From: Zestomicrobium sp964482405
Lineage (GTDB): Archaea > Thermoproteota > Thermoprotei_A > Sulfolobales > NBVN01
DNA length: 46,947 nucleotides
Direction: 5' to 3'
Assembly (NCBI GenBank): GCA_964482405.1
Contig: CAYZXH010000009.1
Location: 1 to 46,947, forward strand
Positions within the stretch are counted from its first letter, which is position 1. The number at the start of each line of letters is the position of its first letter. This document shows, in pieces, positions 8,977 to 15,464 of the stretch. The notes beneath the pieces are model-generated. The model saw only the letters and a program-made list of their open reading frames with translations, did not search any database and was not told where the DNA came from. The translations under genes were made by a program, and so were the position numbers.

Positions 8977-9558
8977 ATGGGCGGGTTTCTCATATTGACT
9001 TGGAAGAAAATACATGAAGCTTCTCTTAAACTGGCTTCAGAAATAACTAAGGAGAGACTAGAGATAGACTTAATAGTGGGTATTTTGAGGGGAGGATACA
9101 TAGTTGCCAGAATACTCGGCGATATGCTCGGAACCGAGAACATAGGGGTGGTTGAGGTGAAGTTTTATAAGGGTATTGAGGAGAGAGCTGAGAGACCTAT
9201 AATAACCCAACCCTTAACAGCCGACGTCAAAGGAAAGAACGTCTTAGTAGTAGACGACGTAGTTGACTCAGGAAGAACTTTAGAGATAGTTACTGAACAG
9301 GTTAGGTTGAGGGGTGCTAGATCCGTCAGAACCGCGGTCTTGTTTTATAAGCCTAAATCAATAATCAGGCCTGACTTCTTCGCTCAAGAGACTAGCGAGT
9401 GGGTCGTGTTCCCGTGGGAATTATGTGAGTTCATAAGAGAGTTAAGAGTAAGAGATCAAGTAAGCGACCCGGAATCCCTGATCGCGAAGCTAAGGTCTAT
9501 AGGATTCCCTGAGGAGGAAACATCCCTACAGGAACTCATAAGAACTTGCAGGATATAA
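8977..9558 (+). CDS. Purine-type phosphoribosyltransferase
   Basis: A 193-residue type I PRTase that would transfer a base onto PRPP. The PRPP loop is VLVVDDVVDSGRTL near residues 90-103 and the substrate-side loop is GILRGGYIVAR near 34-44. This pattern and size fit the archaeal xanthine/guanine/hypoxanthine PRTase group. ATG 8977 follows a GGGGTAGG stretch. It is transcribed divergently from the acyl-CoA synthetase gene, with a 92-base AT-rich intergenic region for both promoters. It fits with the purine salvage genes at 32-36 kb, but they are far apart. The exact base specificity cannot be read from sequence. Confidence 0.85.
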   Translation: MGGFLILTWKKIHEASLKLASEITKERLEIDLIVGILRGGYIVARILGDMLGTENIGVVEVKFYKGIEERAERPIITQPLTADVKGKNVLVVDDVVDSGRTLEIVTEQVRLRGARSVRTAVLFYKPKSIIRPDFFAQETSEWVVFPWELCEFIRELRVRDQVSDPESLIAKLRSIGFPEEETSLQELIRTCRI

Positions 9559-9592
9559 CTCCCGGAATTAACCACAACATAACTTCATTACG

Positions 9593-9603
9593 TTATTTAT
9601 TTA
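9593..9603 (+). promoter_or_regulatory. TATA box, probably driving a leaderless mRNA
   Basis: TTATTTATTTA lies about 25 bases before the GTG at 9625. With archaeal TATA-to-start spacing the transcript would begin at or next to the start codon, which has no ribosome-binding site. This supports the chosen start. Confidence 0.45.
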
Positions 9604-9624
9604 CTCAAAAAGAATTTTTAGTGG

Positions 9625-10293
9625 GTGTTACTTACGGTTCTGGTTAGGTGGCATGGACACGCATGCTTCGAGTTAGTTGATGAAGAAGGTTTCACGATAG
9701 TTGTCGACCCTCATGACGGAGCTAGTGTGGGGCTTCCGGCGCCTAGAGTTAAGGCAGATGCCGTGCTGATAACCCACGACCACTTCGATCATAACGCTTA
9801 CCAATTAGTCAAGAGGGGTGAGGAAACCAAGGTATTCAGCATGCGTAAAGGGGAGTTTACGGTAGGCAAGCATAGAGTAATCGGCGTGGAATCATATCAT
9901 GACAAGTTTAAAGGTAGGAGGAGAGGTAGGAACGTTCTCTACTTAATTGAGGTAGATAAGATTAAGTTTCTCCACACAGGCGACCTAGGGGAGGTGCCGG
10001 AATCACGAGACATCAACATAATCAAAGAACCACATGTGATGTTTGCCCCGGTTGGAGGGACTTTCACCTTAGAACCTGAAGAAGTTCTAGAATTAATTAA
10101 GAGTATTAGGCCTAAGGCAGTAGTACCCATGCATTACTGGCTTGAAGGCACGACCCTGCCTCTCAAACCACTCGATTACTTCCTTAAGCTCTCCCCATAC
10201 GAAGTGCTAAGGGTTGGCAAAGAATACAACTTCATGTTAAGAGATTTGGATGAATGGGTAGAAACTAAAGTCGTAGTCTTTTCGTTGAAATAA
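9625..10293 (+). CDS. Metallo-beta-lactamase-fold hydrolase, UPF0173 type
   Basis: A 222-residue metal-dependent hydrolase of the UPF0173 (UlaG-like) branch. Metal ligands are the early WHGHACF histidines (about 10-12), HDHFDH at 51-56, an internal ESYHD histidine near 93, the HTGDLGE motif near 117-123 and a late PMHYW histidine near 168. The length equals the family norm. The substrate is unknown; relatives act on phosphodiester or lactone bonds, but many are uncharacterised. GTG 9625 is used because the upstream sequence is a promoter-like AT stretch with no ribosome-binding site, suggesting leaderless translation. It is monocistronic, with a likely terminator just after the stop. Confidence 0.88.
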   Translation: MLLTVLVRWHGHACFELVDEEGFTIVVDPHDGASVGLPAPRVKADAVLITHDHFDHNAYQLVKRGEETKVFSMRKGEFTVGKHRVIGVESYHDKFKGRRRGRNVLYLIEVDKIKFLHTGDLGEVPESRDINIIKEPHVMFAPVGGTFTLEPEEVLELIKSIRPKAVVPMHYWLEGTTLPLKPLDYFLKLSPYEVLRVGKEYNFMLRDLDEWVETKVVVFSLK

Positions 10294-10294
10294 G

Positions 10295-10320
10295 AATACT
10301 TATAACAGTATTTTCTTTTA
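10295..10320 (+). terminator. Hairpin plus T-rich tract
   Basis: AATACT (10295-10300) and AGTATT (10307-10312) form a 6-bp stem with a 6-base loop, followed by TTCTTTTA. It starts two bases after the hydrolase stop codon. The element overlaps the stop of the convergent small gene at 10318-10497. Confidence 0.5.
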
Positions 10321-10497
10321 AGTCAGAACAACGTGTCTTATCTTAACTCCTTGCTTCTTAGGACTTATGTTTTCCTTAGACATGTAGTTGAGGAGCGCCA
10401 ACCTTATTATCTCCGACCTGGAAATACCTAACTTGGAAGCTAGCTCGTCGAGCTTCCTCAACGTGATCTCATCTAATTTGAAGGTCACTATCCTCAT
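10318..10497 (-). CDS. Small ribbon-helix-helix (CopG-type) DNA-binding protein
   Basis: A 59-residue protein read from the minus strand. It opens MRIVTFKLDEITLRKLDELA, giving the antiparallel beta-strand (IVTFKLD) and helix 1, then SKLGISRSEIIRLALLNYM, the turn and helix 2 of a ribbon-helix-helix regulator. This is the usual size and spacing for a free-standing CopG/Arc-type repressor or antitoxin. A GGTGG ribosome-binding site lies just upstream of the ATG at 10497. It is divergent from a second ribbon-helix-helix gene at 10643-10981, and the region between contains repeats that could be their operators. No toxin gene is adjacent, so a simple transcriptional regulator is more likely than a toxin-antitoxin pair. 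Confidence 0.82.
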   Translation of the reverse strand: MRIVTFKLDEITLRKLDELASKLGISRSEIIRLALLNYMSKENISPKKQGVKIRHVVLT

Positions 10498-10515
10498 CGT
10501 GCCACCATTAAATGA

Positions 10516-10632
10516 TTACTCTTAAGAGGTATTCAATACACAGCAGATAATCACTCCATGGATTCCTCTTACAATTAGAAGACATAAAGTAAGATAACTT
10601 TATATACTCCTCTTACAATATTACTCTTGAGG
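10516..10632. promoter_or_regulatory. Repeat-rich divergent control region between two RHH genes
   Basis: This 117-base stretch holds the 10-bp palindrome CTCTTAAGAG (10519-10528), the 12-bp direct repeat TCCTCTTACAAT at 10564-10575 and 10608-10619, and ATTACTCTT at 10515-10523 and 10620-10628. A TATA box, CTTTATATA (10598-10606), lies between the two direct repeats and would direct initiation near 10630. The downstream repeat falls between TATA and start, so bound protein there would block transcription. These are candidate operators for one or both flanking RHH proteins. Confidence 0.5.
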
Positions 10633-10642
10633 ATGAAGAACT

Positions 10643-10981
10643 ATTCCGACAGTACACCTATCACTCCCGGATAAGCTTTATGAGGAGTTGCGGCAGTTAG
10701 CTAATAGTATGGGTATTCAAGTAACGGACTTAATCAAGATATTTATTAAGCAGGGACTTTACGGGAACATACAGGTCGAGAATCCAACACTCCAAAAATT
10801 AAACGATTATAATGACGAGCTCACATACGTTAAGGGTAAGATATACATGATTGAGAGACTCATGAACGACTTGGTAGATAAGTTAGATAACCTGGAGAGA
10901 AGGTTGGAGGAGCTGGAGTCGCCGAACCTTCTCGCTAGGACTAGGAAACCTCTCCTCAAGAATCAGCAGGTTAAAGCTTAA
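10643..10981 (+). CDS. Ribbon-helix-helix regulator with C-terminal coiled coil; start unresolved
   Basis: Reading the frame upstream of the first standard start (TTG 10688) gives PTVHLSLPDKLYEELRQLA, a full RHH beta-strand and helix 1, followed by NSMGIQVTDLIKIFIKQGL. The strand is essential for DNA contact, so the protein must begin before 10688. The only in-frame option after the stop at 10634-10636 is ATT 10643 (112 residues), with GAGG ten bases before it. An ATG at 10633 is one base out of frame: dropping one A in ATGAAGAACT would restore a clean MKTIPTVHL start. So this is either a non-standard start or a frameshift. Residues 45-95 are a Glu/Leu-rich coiled coil, likely for oligomerisation. 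Confidence 0.7.
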   Translation: MPTVHLSLPDKLYEELRQLANSMGIQVTDLIKIFIKQGLYGNIQVENPTLQKLNDYNDELTYVKGKIYMIERLMNDLVDKLDNLERRLEELESPNLLARTRKPLLKNQQVKA

Positions 10982-11005
10982 TAACCCTCATCTAATTATT
11001 TTTAT

Positions 11006-11070
11006 GGCCCCGCTGAAGTTCCCCGTGTATCGGGGTATTGTGAGGCGGGGAGGGCCACCCCCGGCCCTTC
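11006..11070. other. GC-rich structured element, possible RNA or terminator
   Basis: This short GC-rich island sits in AT-rich intergenic DNA. CCCCG (11021-11025) and CGGGG (11031-11035) form a hairpin with loop TGTAT, closed by an outer stem CCCCGC (11008-11013) with GCGGGG (11045-11050). A second hairpin, GGGCC (11052-11056) with GGCCC (11063-11067), follows directly and is trailed by TTCT. TGA at 11014-11016 facing TGA at 11041-11043 could form tandem G-A pairs as in a kink-turn. It lies between the 3' ends of an RHH gene (plus) and tyrS (minus), so it may be a bidirectional terminator or a small RNA. It matches no family I know. Confidence 0.4.
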
Positions 11071-11077
11071 TAAAACG

Positions 11078-12166
11078 CTACCTAGACACAGACCGCGATA
11101 TTACTTCAATTACCTCCCTATACTCCCTGTTACTCAATAGTTTCTCACGAATAGGTTTCATAAAATCGATTAGGTAGTTAGCTACGGCGTTCTTGAGATC
11201 TAGGGGATGTATCGCTCCACTCGCGTAGAGTCTCACCAACTCTTCCTGTGACCACACATCTATTGACCCGCCGAACTTCTGCGGTCTATCTATGGTTAGC
11301 TTCCTCTCCTCACCCCTGAATATTAGGTGTTTAGCTATCTCTATCACGGGATTTCCCTCAACGATTCTGGGCGGGCAGTAGGCTTTAAGCACCTTATCCC
11401 TTATGACTTCATCAGGGTCTGTCACGAAAATAGCTGATTCAGGTTTTGACTTACTCATCTTATGCTCCATCATGAGCTCCTCGAGGGCTTCCTCACTAAG
11501 TCCTGTTAAGTCCATTCTGCCAAGTCCTTGAAGAGACGGTATTAGGGGTGTGTGAATAGCTATTACTTTACGCTTCTTCAGCTTCTCCGCGACGTCTCTC
11601 TGAAGCATGTGTGCCTTCCTCTGATCAGTCCCTCCCAGAGCTACGTCAACCCCTAACTCGAAGATATCGGTTACTTGCATGAGTGGATATATTAGCTTAG
11701 AAAAATCCGACTCTCCCTCATCCGATCTCCTACCAAGTATTGTTAGAGCTCTCTTCACCCTAGCCAAGCTAGCCGACTTAGCCACCCTGAGTAAGGTAGC
11801 CCAGTACCCTGAGTTATCGACTAAGTCTTCCGCGTAAACAAGCCTGTACCTGCCCTCAATACCTAGCGAGTCAATCACTGCAGCAACGTGTTTAGCTGCT
11901 GTCCTAATTAAGTTCATGTCACCACCTAATTTATCATTAACCCACGCGTGCCAGGTAGCTGCGAGAAGATTCATCTTAATCCCAGCATCAACTAAGTCCT
12001 TGAACTTAAGAGCCCACACAAACCAGCCTACGTGAAAGATACCGCTAGGCTCAAAACCTAAGTAGCCAGACCCCCCTCCAGTCTCGAGGAGATTCCTCAA
12101 CTCCTCCATAGTCACTACCTCAGCTACGTCCCTAATAACTAACTTAATCCTCGACTCAACATCCAT
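11078..12166 (-). CDS. tyrS: Tyrosyl-tRNA synthetase, archaeal type
   Basis: Class I synthetase that charges tRNA-Tyr, 362 residues. The HIGH-equivalent is FHVGW in GFEPSGIFHVGW (about 41-50), the KMSKS signature is HKMSKSKPES near 237, and LMQVTDIFELGVDVALGGTDQRK is the tyrosine/ATP pocket region. The compact C-terminal domain fits the archaeal/eukaryal branch. ATG 12166 is preferred because GGGGTG sits seven bases upstream; a TTG at 12181 would add the unlikely Cys-rich peptide MGCAC. It is transcribed alone or with the thioesterase upstream (79 bases apart). Confidence 0.94.
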   Translation of the reverse strand: MDVESRIKLVIRDVAEVVTMEELRNLLETGGGSGYLGFEPSGIFHVGWFVWALKFKDLVDAGIKMNLLAATWHAWVNDKLGGDMNLIRTAAKHVAAVIDSLGIEGRYRLVYAEDLVDNSGYWATLLRVAKSASLARVKRALTILGRRSDEGESDFSKLIYPLMQVTDIFELGVDVALGGTDQRKAHMLQRDVAEKLKKRKVIAIHTPLIPSLQGLGRMDLTGLSEEALEELMMEHKMSKSKPESAIFVTDPDEVIRDKVLKAYCPPRIVEGNPVIEIAKHLIFRGEERKLTIDRPQKFGGSIDVWSQEELVRLYASGAIHPLDLKNAVANYLIDFMKPIREKLLSNREYREVIEVISRSVSR

Positions 12167-12245
12167 ACACGCACACCCCAACTAGAAAACATGGAAAATA
12201 AAAAATAAAGTTGGGAACCTCCTCCCTCACTGAGCCGCTACACCA

Positions 12246-12626
12246 CTAACCCTTAACCCTCAACAAAAACTTCTCCTTATCCACTACGGCTCTCTCATGC
12301 AATCCATAACCTATTAAAGCACCTGAGCACCAAGCCTCAACCCAAAACACTAGCTTCTTGCCGTCAAACTGTAAGAGTGTCGAACGTATCTCTACCTCAC
12401 TCCCTATAGGTGCTGGACGCACGTGGTACACATCCACGTGAATCCCCACAGTAGTCTGGCCCTCAGGTAAGTGTTCGTCAGAGAAAACGCGGCACGTCTC
12501 TTCCATGAAGAGAATCATTGAGGGAGTTGAAAGAACCTCCACACTTCCTGAGCCTACGTGTTTCGCGGAGTGCTGTTGTGTTGTGACGTACTTCCTTACA
12601 TACCTCATGCCAGGCTCCAGACTCAT
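12246..12626 (-). CDS. Hotdog-fold thioesterase, FlK-like
   Basis: A 126-residue single hotdog domain resembling fluoroacetyl-CoA thioesterase (FlK) and its housekeeping relatives. A Thr-Glu-His set like that of FlK is present: Thr34 in VLSTPSM, Glu42 in FMEET and His63 in VGIHVDVYHV. It would hydrolyse an acyl-CoA in the cytoplasm. Archaeal members are widespread and not tied to fluoroacetate, so a short- or aryl-acyl-CoA is more likely. ATG 12626 is preceded by GGTGAGCGGGG. Given the IorAB/AcdA operon nearby, aryl-acetyl-CoA is a possible substrate, but this is only proximity. Confidence 0.8.
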   Translation of the reverse strand: MSLEPGMRYVRKYVTTQQHSAKHVGSGSVEVLSTPSMILFMEETCRVFSDEHLPEGQTTVGIHVDVYHVRPAPIGSEVEIRSTLLQFDGKKLVFWVEAWCSGALIGYGLHERAVVDKEKFLLRVKG

Positions 12627-12688
12627 CCCCGCTCACCAACCAAACTATGAATAGAGTTAGGTTTTATAAGGAATATAGTACGTGCAAA

Positions 12689-13381
12689 CTAAGTAAGAAA
12701 GTACGCAACCATCAAAAACACCAAAATGACTAAGGTGATGAACGTGTGCTTAATGCTGTAATAGTAAGAAGGCTTATACTCGGGCTTGCTGAACAAACCC
12801 TCCTCATATAGTGAGACGTACTCCTCAGTAGTCAACACGGTGACGGCTAAACTCTTCCAAGCTTCAACCCTCTTCATCTCACCAACGAGCAGCGCTGTCT
12901 CCATATCCCTCATTATGTGTGGTACGACCCTCCATGTGAGGACAGGATATAAAGACGCGTTCTTTAGGCGCAGCAGTTTCAGTAAGTACGAGATCTCCAC
13001 AGGATTGAAAAAGTAGAAGAAGCAGATGAAGGAGAGGCTTATGGTGAACACTCTTAAAGCTATTAAAGCCGACACAAAGAAATCCCGTGTGAAGGGCATT
13101 GATGCTATGAAATACCACGTACTAGGTATTAACGCTAAAACGCCAGAGTAAACAACCACTTTACCAGACCCCCGAGCGAAGTACGTGAGTAAAACTGATG
13201 TGAAAACAATCAACACACGCTCAACACCTCCTCTAGCCATCAAGACCTGAGTCATTAACAAAACCAAGTTTATTAGGAACGGGACATGCCTCCCCTCAAT
13301 ATCCCCGTAAATAAAGATGGATCTAAACAACAACGAAACAAACAACCTTAAGAGCACAGTAATTCTTTTAAGAACGCTCAA
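12689..13381 (-). CDS. ECF transporter transmembrane (T) component, divergent
   Basis: A 230-residue integral membrane protein with about six hydrophobic helices, two of them near the C terminus. A basic amphipathic stretch (ALLVGEMKRVEAWKSLAV near 165-180) sits where EcfT has its coupling helices, but the usual Ala-Arg-Gly signature is reduced to MKR. Identification therefore relies mainly on operon position: it overlaps by 14 bases the end of a double-ABC ATPase gene that itself overlaps an S-component gene. It would couple ATP hydrolysis to substrate-binding-protein toppling. The start is TTG 13381 with GGTGAG just upstream. Confidence 0.72.
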   Translation of the reverse strand: MSVLKRITVLLRLFVSLLFRSIFIYGDIEGRHVPFLINLVLLMTQVLMARGGVERVLIVFTSVLLTYFARGSGKVVVYSGVLALIPSTWYFIASMPFTRDFFVSALIALRVFTISLSFICFFYFFNPVEISYLLKLLRLKNASLYPVLTWRVVPHIMRDMETALLVGEMKRVEAWKSLAVTVLTTEEYVSLYEEGLFSKPEYKPSYYYSIKHTFITLVILVFLMVAYFLT

Positions 13382-14636
13382 TACTCACCACCTTATTAGC
13401 TATCATTTCTACGAACGGGTCATGGGAAGCTATCACAAAACCCACACCCAATTCAGCAGCCTTAATAATCGCTTCAATAACGTGGAGCTTATTTAATGGG
13501 TCTAAACCGGCTGTAGGCTCATCCATTAAGACATACTCGTAACCTCTTGAAAGAGCTGAGGCTATGGCTAGCCTCCTCCTCTCACCACTGCTAAGCTTCA
13601 TTATGGGGGTCTCAGCCTTACTAGCAATACCTAAGTACTTAAGGTACTTCAAACCTTCCAAACCAACTTCCTCAAGAGGGGTGGGGGAACTCAAGTAAAG
13701 TAATGGGTTGTCAGGCACGAGGACAGCCCTACATCGACCCCCGCTAACGTTAACCACCTCATTACCTCTAAGACACCCGCTAGCTACTAACTTAAGTAGA
13801 GTGGTCTTGCCAGACCCGGAGGAACCCTTGACTACCACAACTTCCCCCCTACACACATCAAAACTAATATTAGTTAGTAGAGGCTCCTTTGAATCAGGAA
13901 ATTTAAAACTATCAACACGTATTTTCAGACACTCACTACTTCTCGAGTTTACGGGACTTAACTTACTGAGCATGTTATTGATGATTTCCTCGAAAGGGTT
14001 TTTTGAAGTCTTGGTAAGTTTCCCATCACCTAGATACAGAATTTCACTCACATAATTACTCCATAATGCTAGATCGTGATCTACTACAATAAATGTCTTA
14101 CCATAGTCTTTGCTGAGCTTAACCGCATACCTAATCAATGTCTCGGAATTGTGTTTATCGAGGTAAGATGTGGGCTCATCTAGTAAGAGTATTTCCTTCC
14201 CTGAATTCACCGCCATTATGAAAGCAAGCCTCTGAATTTCGCCAGCGCTCAAAGTGTACGTGGTTCTATTAACGTGGTGACCGAGCCTGAATTCTTCAAG
14301 AACCTCCCTAAGATTACTTAAAGACTTTATCGAAGTGTAACCAACGATCTCCGACCAGATATAGGGTGTCGAGATGAAGAACCAAGGTTCTTGATGTACG
14401 TACATGGCCTTACTCTTGAGAGTCTCCAGCGGTGGGCTAGAAAAACCTTTAACAACTCCCTTAACAACCGAAGGTATTACACCACTTAAAGTCTTCAACA
14501 AGGTTGATTTTCCGGAACCTGAAGGCCCCACTAATAAGACTATCCCATGCTCGTCGATGTTGAAGGAAACATCCTTCAGCACGTGGTAGTTGCTGAGCCA
14601 TACGTTGAGATCCTTTACCTCTATCAAATTACGCAC
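13368..14636 (-). CDS. ECF transporter ATPase, two fused ABC domains
   Basis: A 422-residue cytoplasmic ATPase made of two ABC domains in one chain (EcfA-A' fusion). Domain 1 has Walker A GPSGSGKST (about 37-45), signature LSAGEIQRLA and Walker B ILLLDEPTS. Domain 2 has Walker A GSSGSGKTT (about 275), signature LSSGERRRLA and Walker B YVLMDEPTAGLDP. At 422 residues it is more compact than the 573-residue paralogue at 29.0 kb. The start GTG 14636 shares its first base with the TAG stop of the S-component gene. It belongs to a complete S-AA-T operon. Confidence 0.9.
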   Translation of the reverse strand: MRNLIEVKDLNVWLSNYHVLKDVSFNIDEHGIVLLVGPSGSGKSTLLKTLSGVIPSVVKGVVKGFSSPPLETLKSKAMYVHQEPWFFISTPYIWSEIVGYTSIKSLSNLREVLEEFRLGHHVNRTTYTLSAGEIQRLAFIMAVNSGKEILLLDEPTSYLDKHNSETLIRYAVKLSKDYGKTFIVVDHDLALWSNYVSEILYLGDGKLTKTSKNPFEEIINNMLSKLSPVNSRSSECLKIRVDSFKFPDSKEPLLTNISFDVCRGEVVVVKGSSGSGKTTLLKLVASGCLRGNEVVNVSGGRCRAVLVPDNPLLYLSSPTPLEEVGLEGLKYLKYLGIASKAETPIMKLSSGERRRLAIASALSRGYEYVLMDEPTAGLDPLNKLHVIEAIIKAAELGVGFVIASHDPFVEMIANKVVSIERS

Positions 14637-15376
14637 TACCCTCTAGCTCTATTAACAAATGTGATGACGGGTGACGAGAGCGTTAGGCCTACTAAAGCTT
14701 GGCCTAGGTTGATCGGGACCTCAACGAAGGCTTCCTCAGGCGGTATCCCTTGGAGGGGATTAGAAACAAAGTACTCGTAGAGGAAATACCCCATAACCAT
14801 TATTAACCCGCTGAGTAGTACCGGAATCACGAAACTTAAGCTCTCACCCCTAGCTCTGATCACGATATACGTCACCGAGATAGCGATCACTAAACCTATT
14901 AAAATCCAGAACCAGGTAGCCAGCGAGAACTTCGCGGAAAGCACCGTGAGCTCAACACCCATAACGCTGAGGGGCACTGAATAAAGCTCGACTTCCCCGG
15001 TGAAGAGGGCTACCCCTAACGCAGCTATTAAAATCCCTAGAAGCACCCCTATAACTACCGACGCTATACGTAGCTTAGAGAAAACCCCTAACCTCTTCCT
15101 AAAAGAGGAAATTAGTAGAGACGCTACGAAGCCCTCAGTAAACTTAATCACTAGAGTGCCGGGCGCGAAAATCCCATAACCAGTCAGGAGATCTGCTAGC
15201 GCCGAACCAACTCCCCCGGCTATGCCTGCTGTGAGCGGCGAGCTCAGAGCTGCGACAGTATATATAGCTACTTCACCAAGGTTAAAATACCCGCGAGTTG
15301 CCGGCGTATAGACCTGGAGTACTATAGTAGCTATCAAGACCAACGCAGTATATAGGGAGACCCTGACCACGTTCAT
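14636..15376 (-). CDS. ECF transporter substrate-binding (S) component
   Basis: A 246-residue membrane protein with about seven helices. The N-terminal region (TPATRGYFNLGEVAIYTVA, then a Gly/Ala-rich helix and ALADLLTGYGIFAPGTLVIKFTEGF) is typical of S components that bind vitamins, particularly the riboflavin-type family PF07155. ATG 15376 follows GAGGTG by six bases. It begins the S-AA-T operon. The ligand is not certain: riboflavin is plausible and would match the riboflavin-synthesis gene at 23.1 kb, but S-component specificity cannot be read reliably from sequence. Confidence 0.85.
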   Translation of the reverse strand: MNVVRVSLYTALVLIATIVLQVYTPATRGYFNLGEVAIYTVAALSSPLTAGIAGGVGSALADLLTGYGIFAPGTLVIKFTEGFVASLLISSFRKRLGVFSKLRIASVVIGVLLGILIAALGVALFTGEVELYSVPLSVMGVELTVLSAKFSLATWFWILIGLVIAISVTYIVIRARGESLSFVIPVLLSGLIMVMGYFLYEYFVSNPLQGIPPEEAFVEVPINLGQALVGLTLSSPVITFVNRARG

Positions 15377-15428
15377 CACGCACACCTCGTGAAGATAAGA
15401 ACAAGAGTGTTTTTAGGCAAACAATACA

Positions 15429-15464
15429 ATATCAAGTTCACTATCAACGCCGCGATATCAAGTT
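15429..15464 (-). promoter_or_regulatory. Three TATCAA repeats upstream of the ECF operon
   Basis: ATATCAAGTT occurs at 15429-15438 and 15455-15464, with a partial copy CTATCAAC at 15441-15448. The TATCAA cores start at 15430, 15442 and 15456. A TATA-like CTAAAAAC lies at 15409-15416 (minus strand), about 25 bases before the mRNA start inferred for the S-component gene. The repeats are therefore just upstream of the BRE/TATA, where archaeal activators bind. The last copy overlaps the stop codon of the winged-helix gene at 15458-16777, a natural candidate for the binding protein. Confidence 0.45.

Noticed and set aside
10318..10497. Antitoxin of a toxin-antitoxin pair
   Set aside because: No toxin-like ORF (RelE, MazF or PIN) is next to it on either side.
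10295..10632. CRISPR array
   Set aside because: The repeats here are only 9-12 bases, irregularly spaced, and too few. No cas genes occur anywhere in the window.
10688..10981. Short 97-residue protein starting at TTG 10688
   Set aside because: It lacks the beta-strand that ribbon-helix-helix proteins need, while the upstream frame encodes exactly that strand.
11006..11070. tRNA or SRP RNA fragment
   Set aside because: No T-loop (GGTTCGA-like), anticodon arm or CCA-like end, and too short for SRP RNA.
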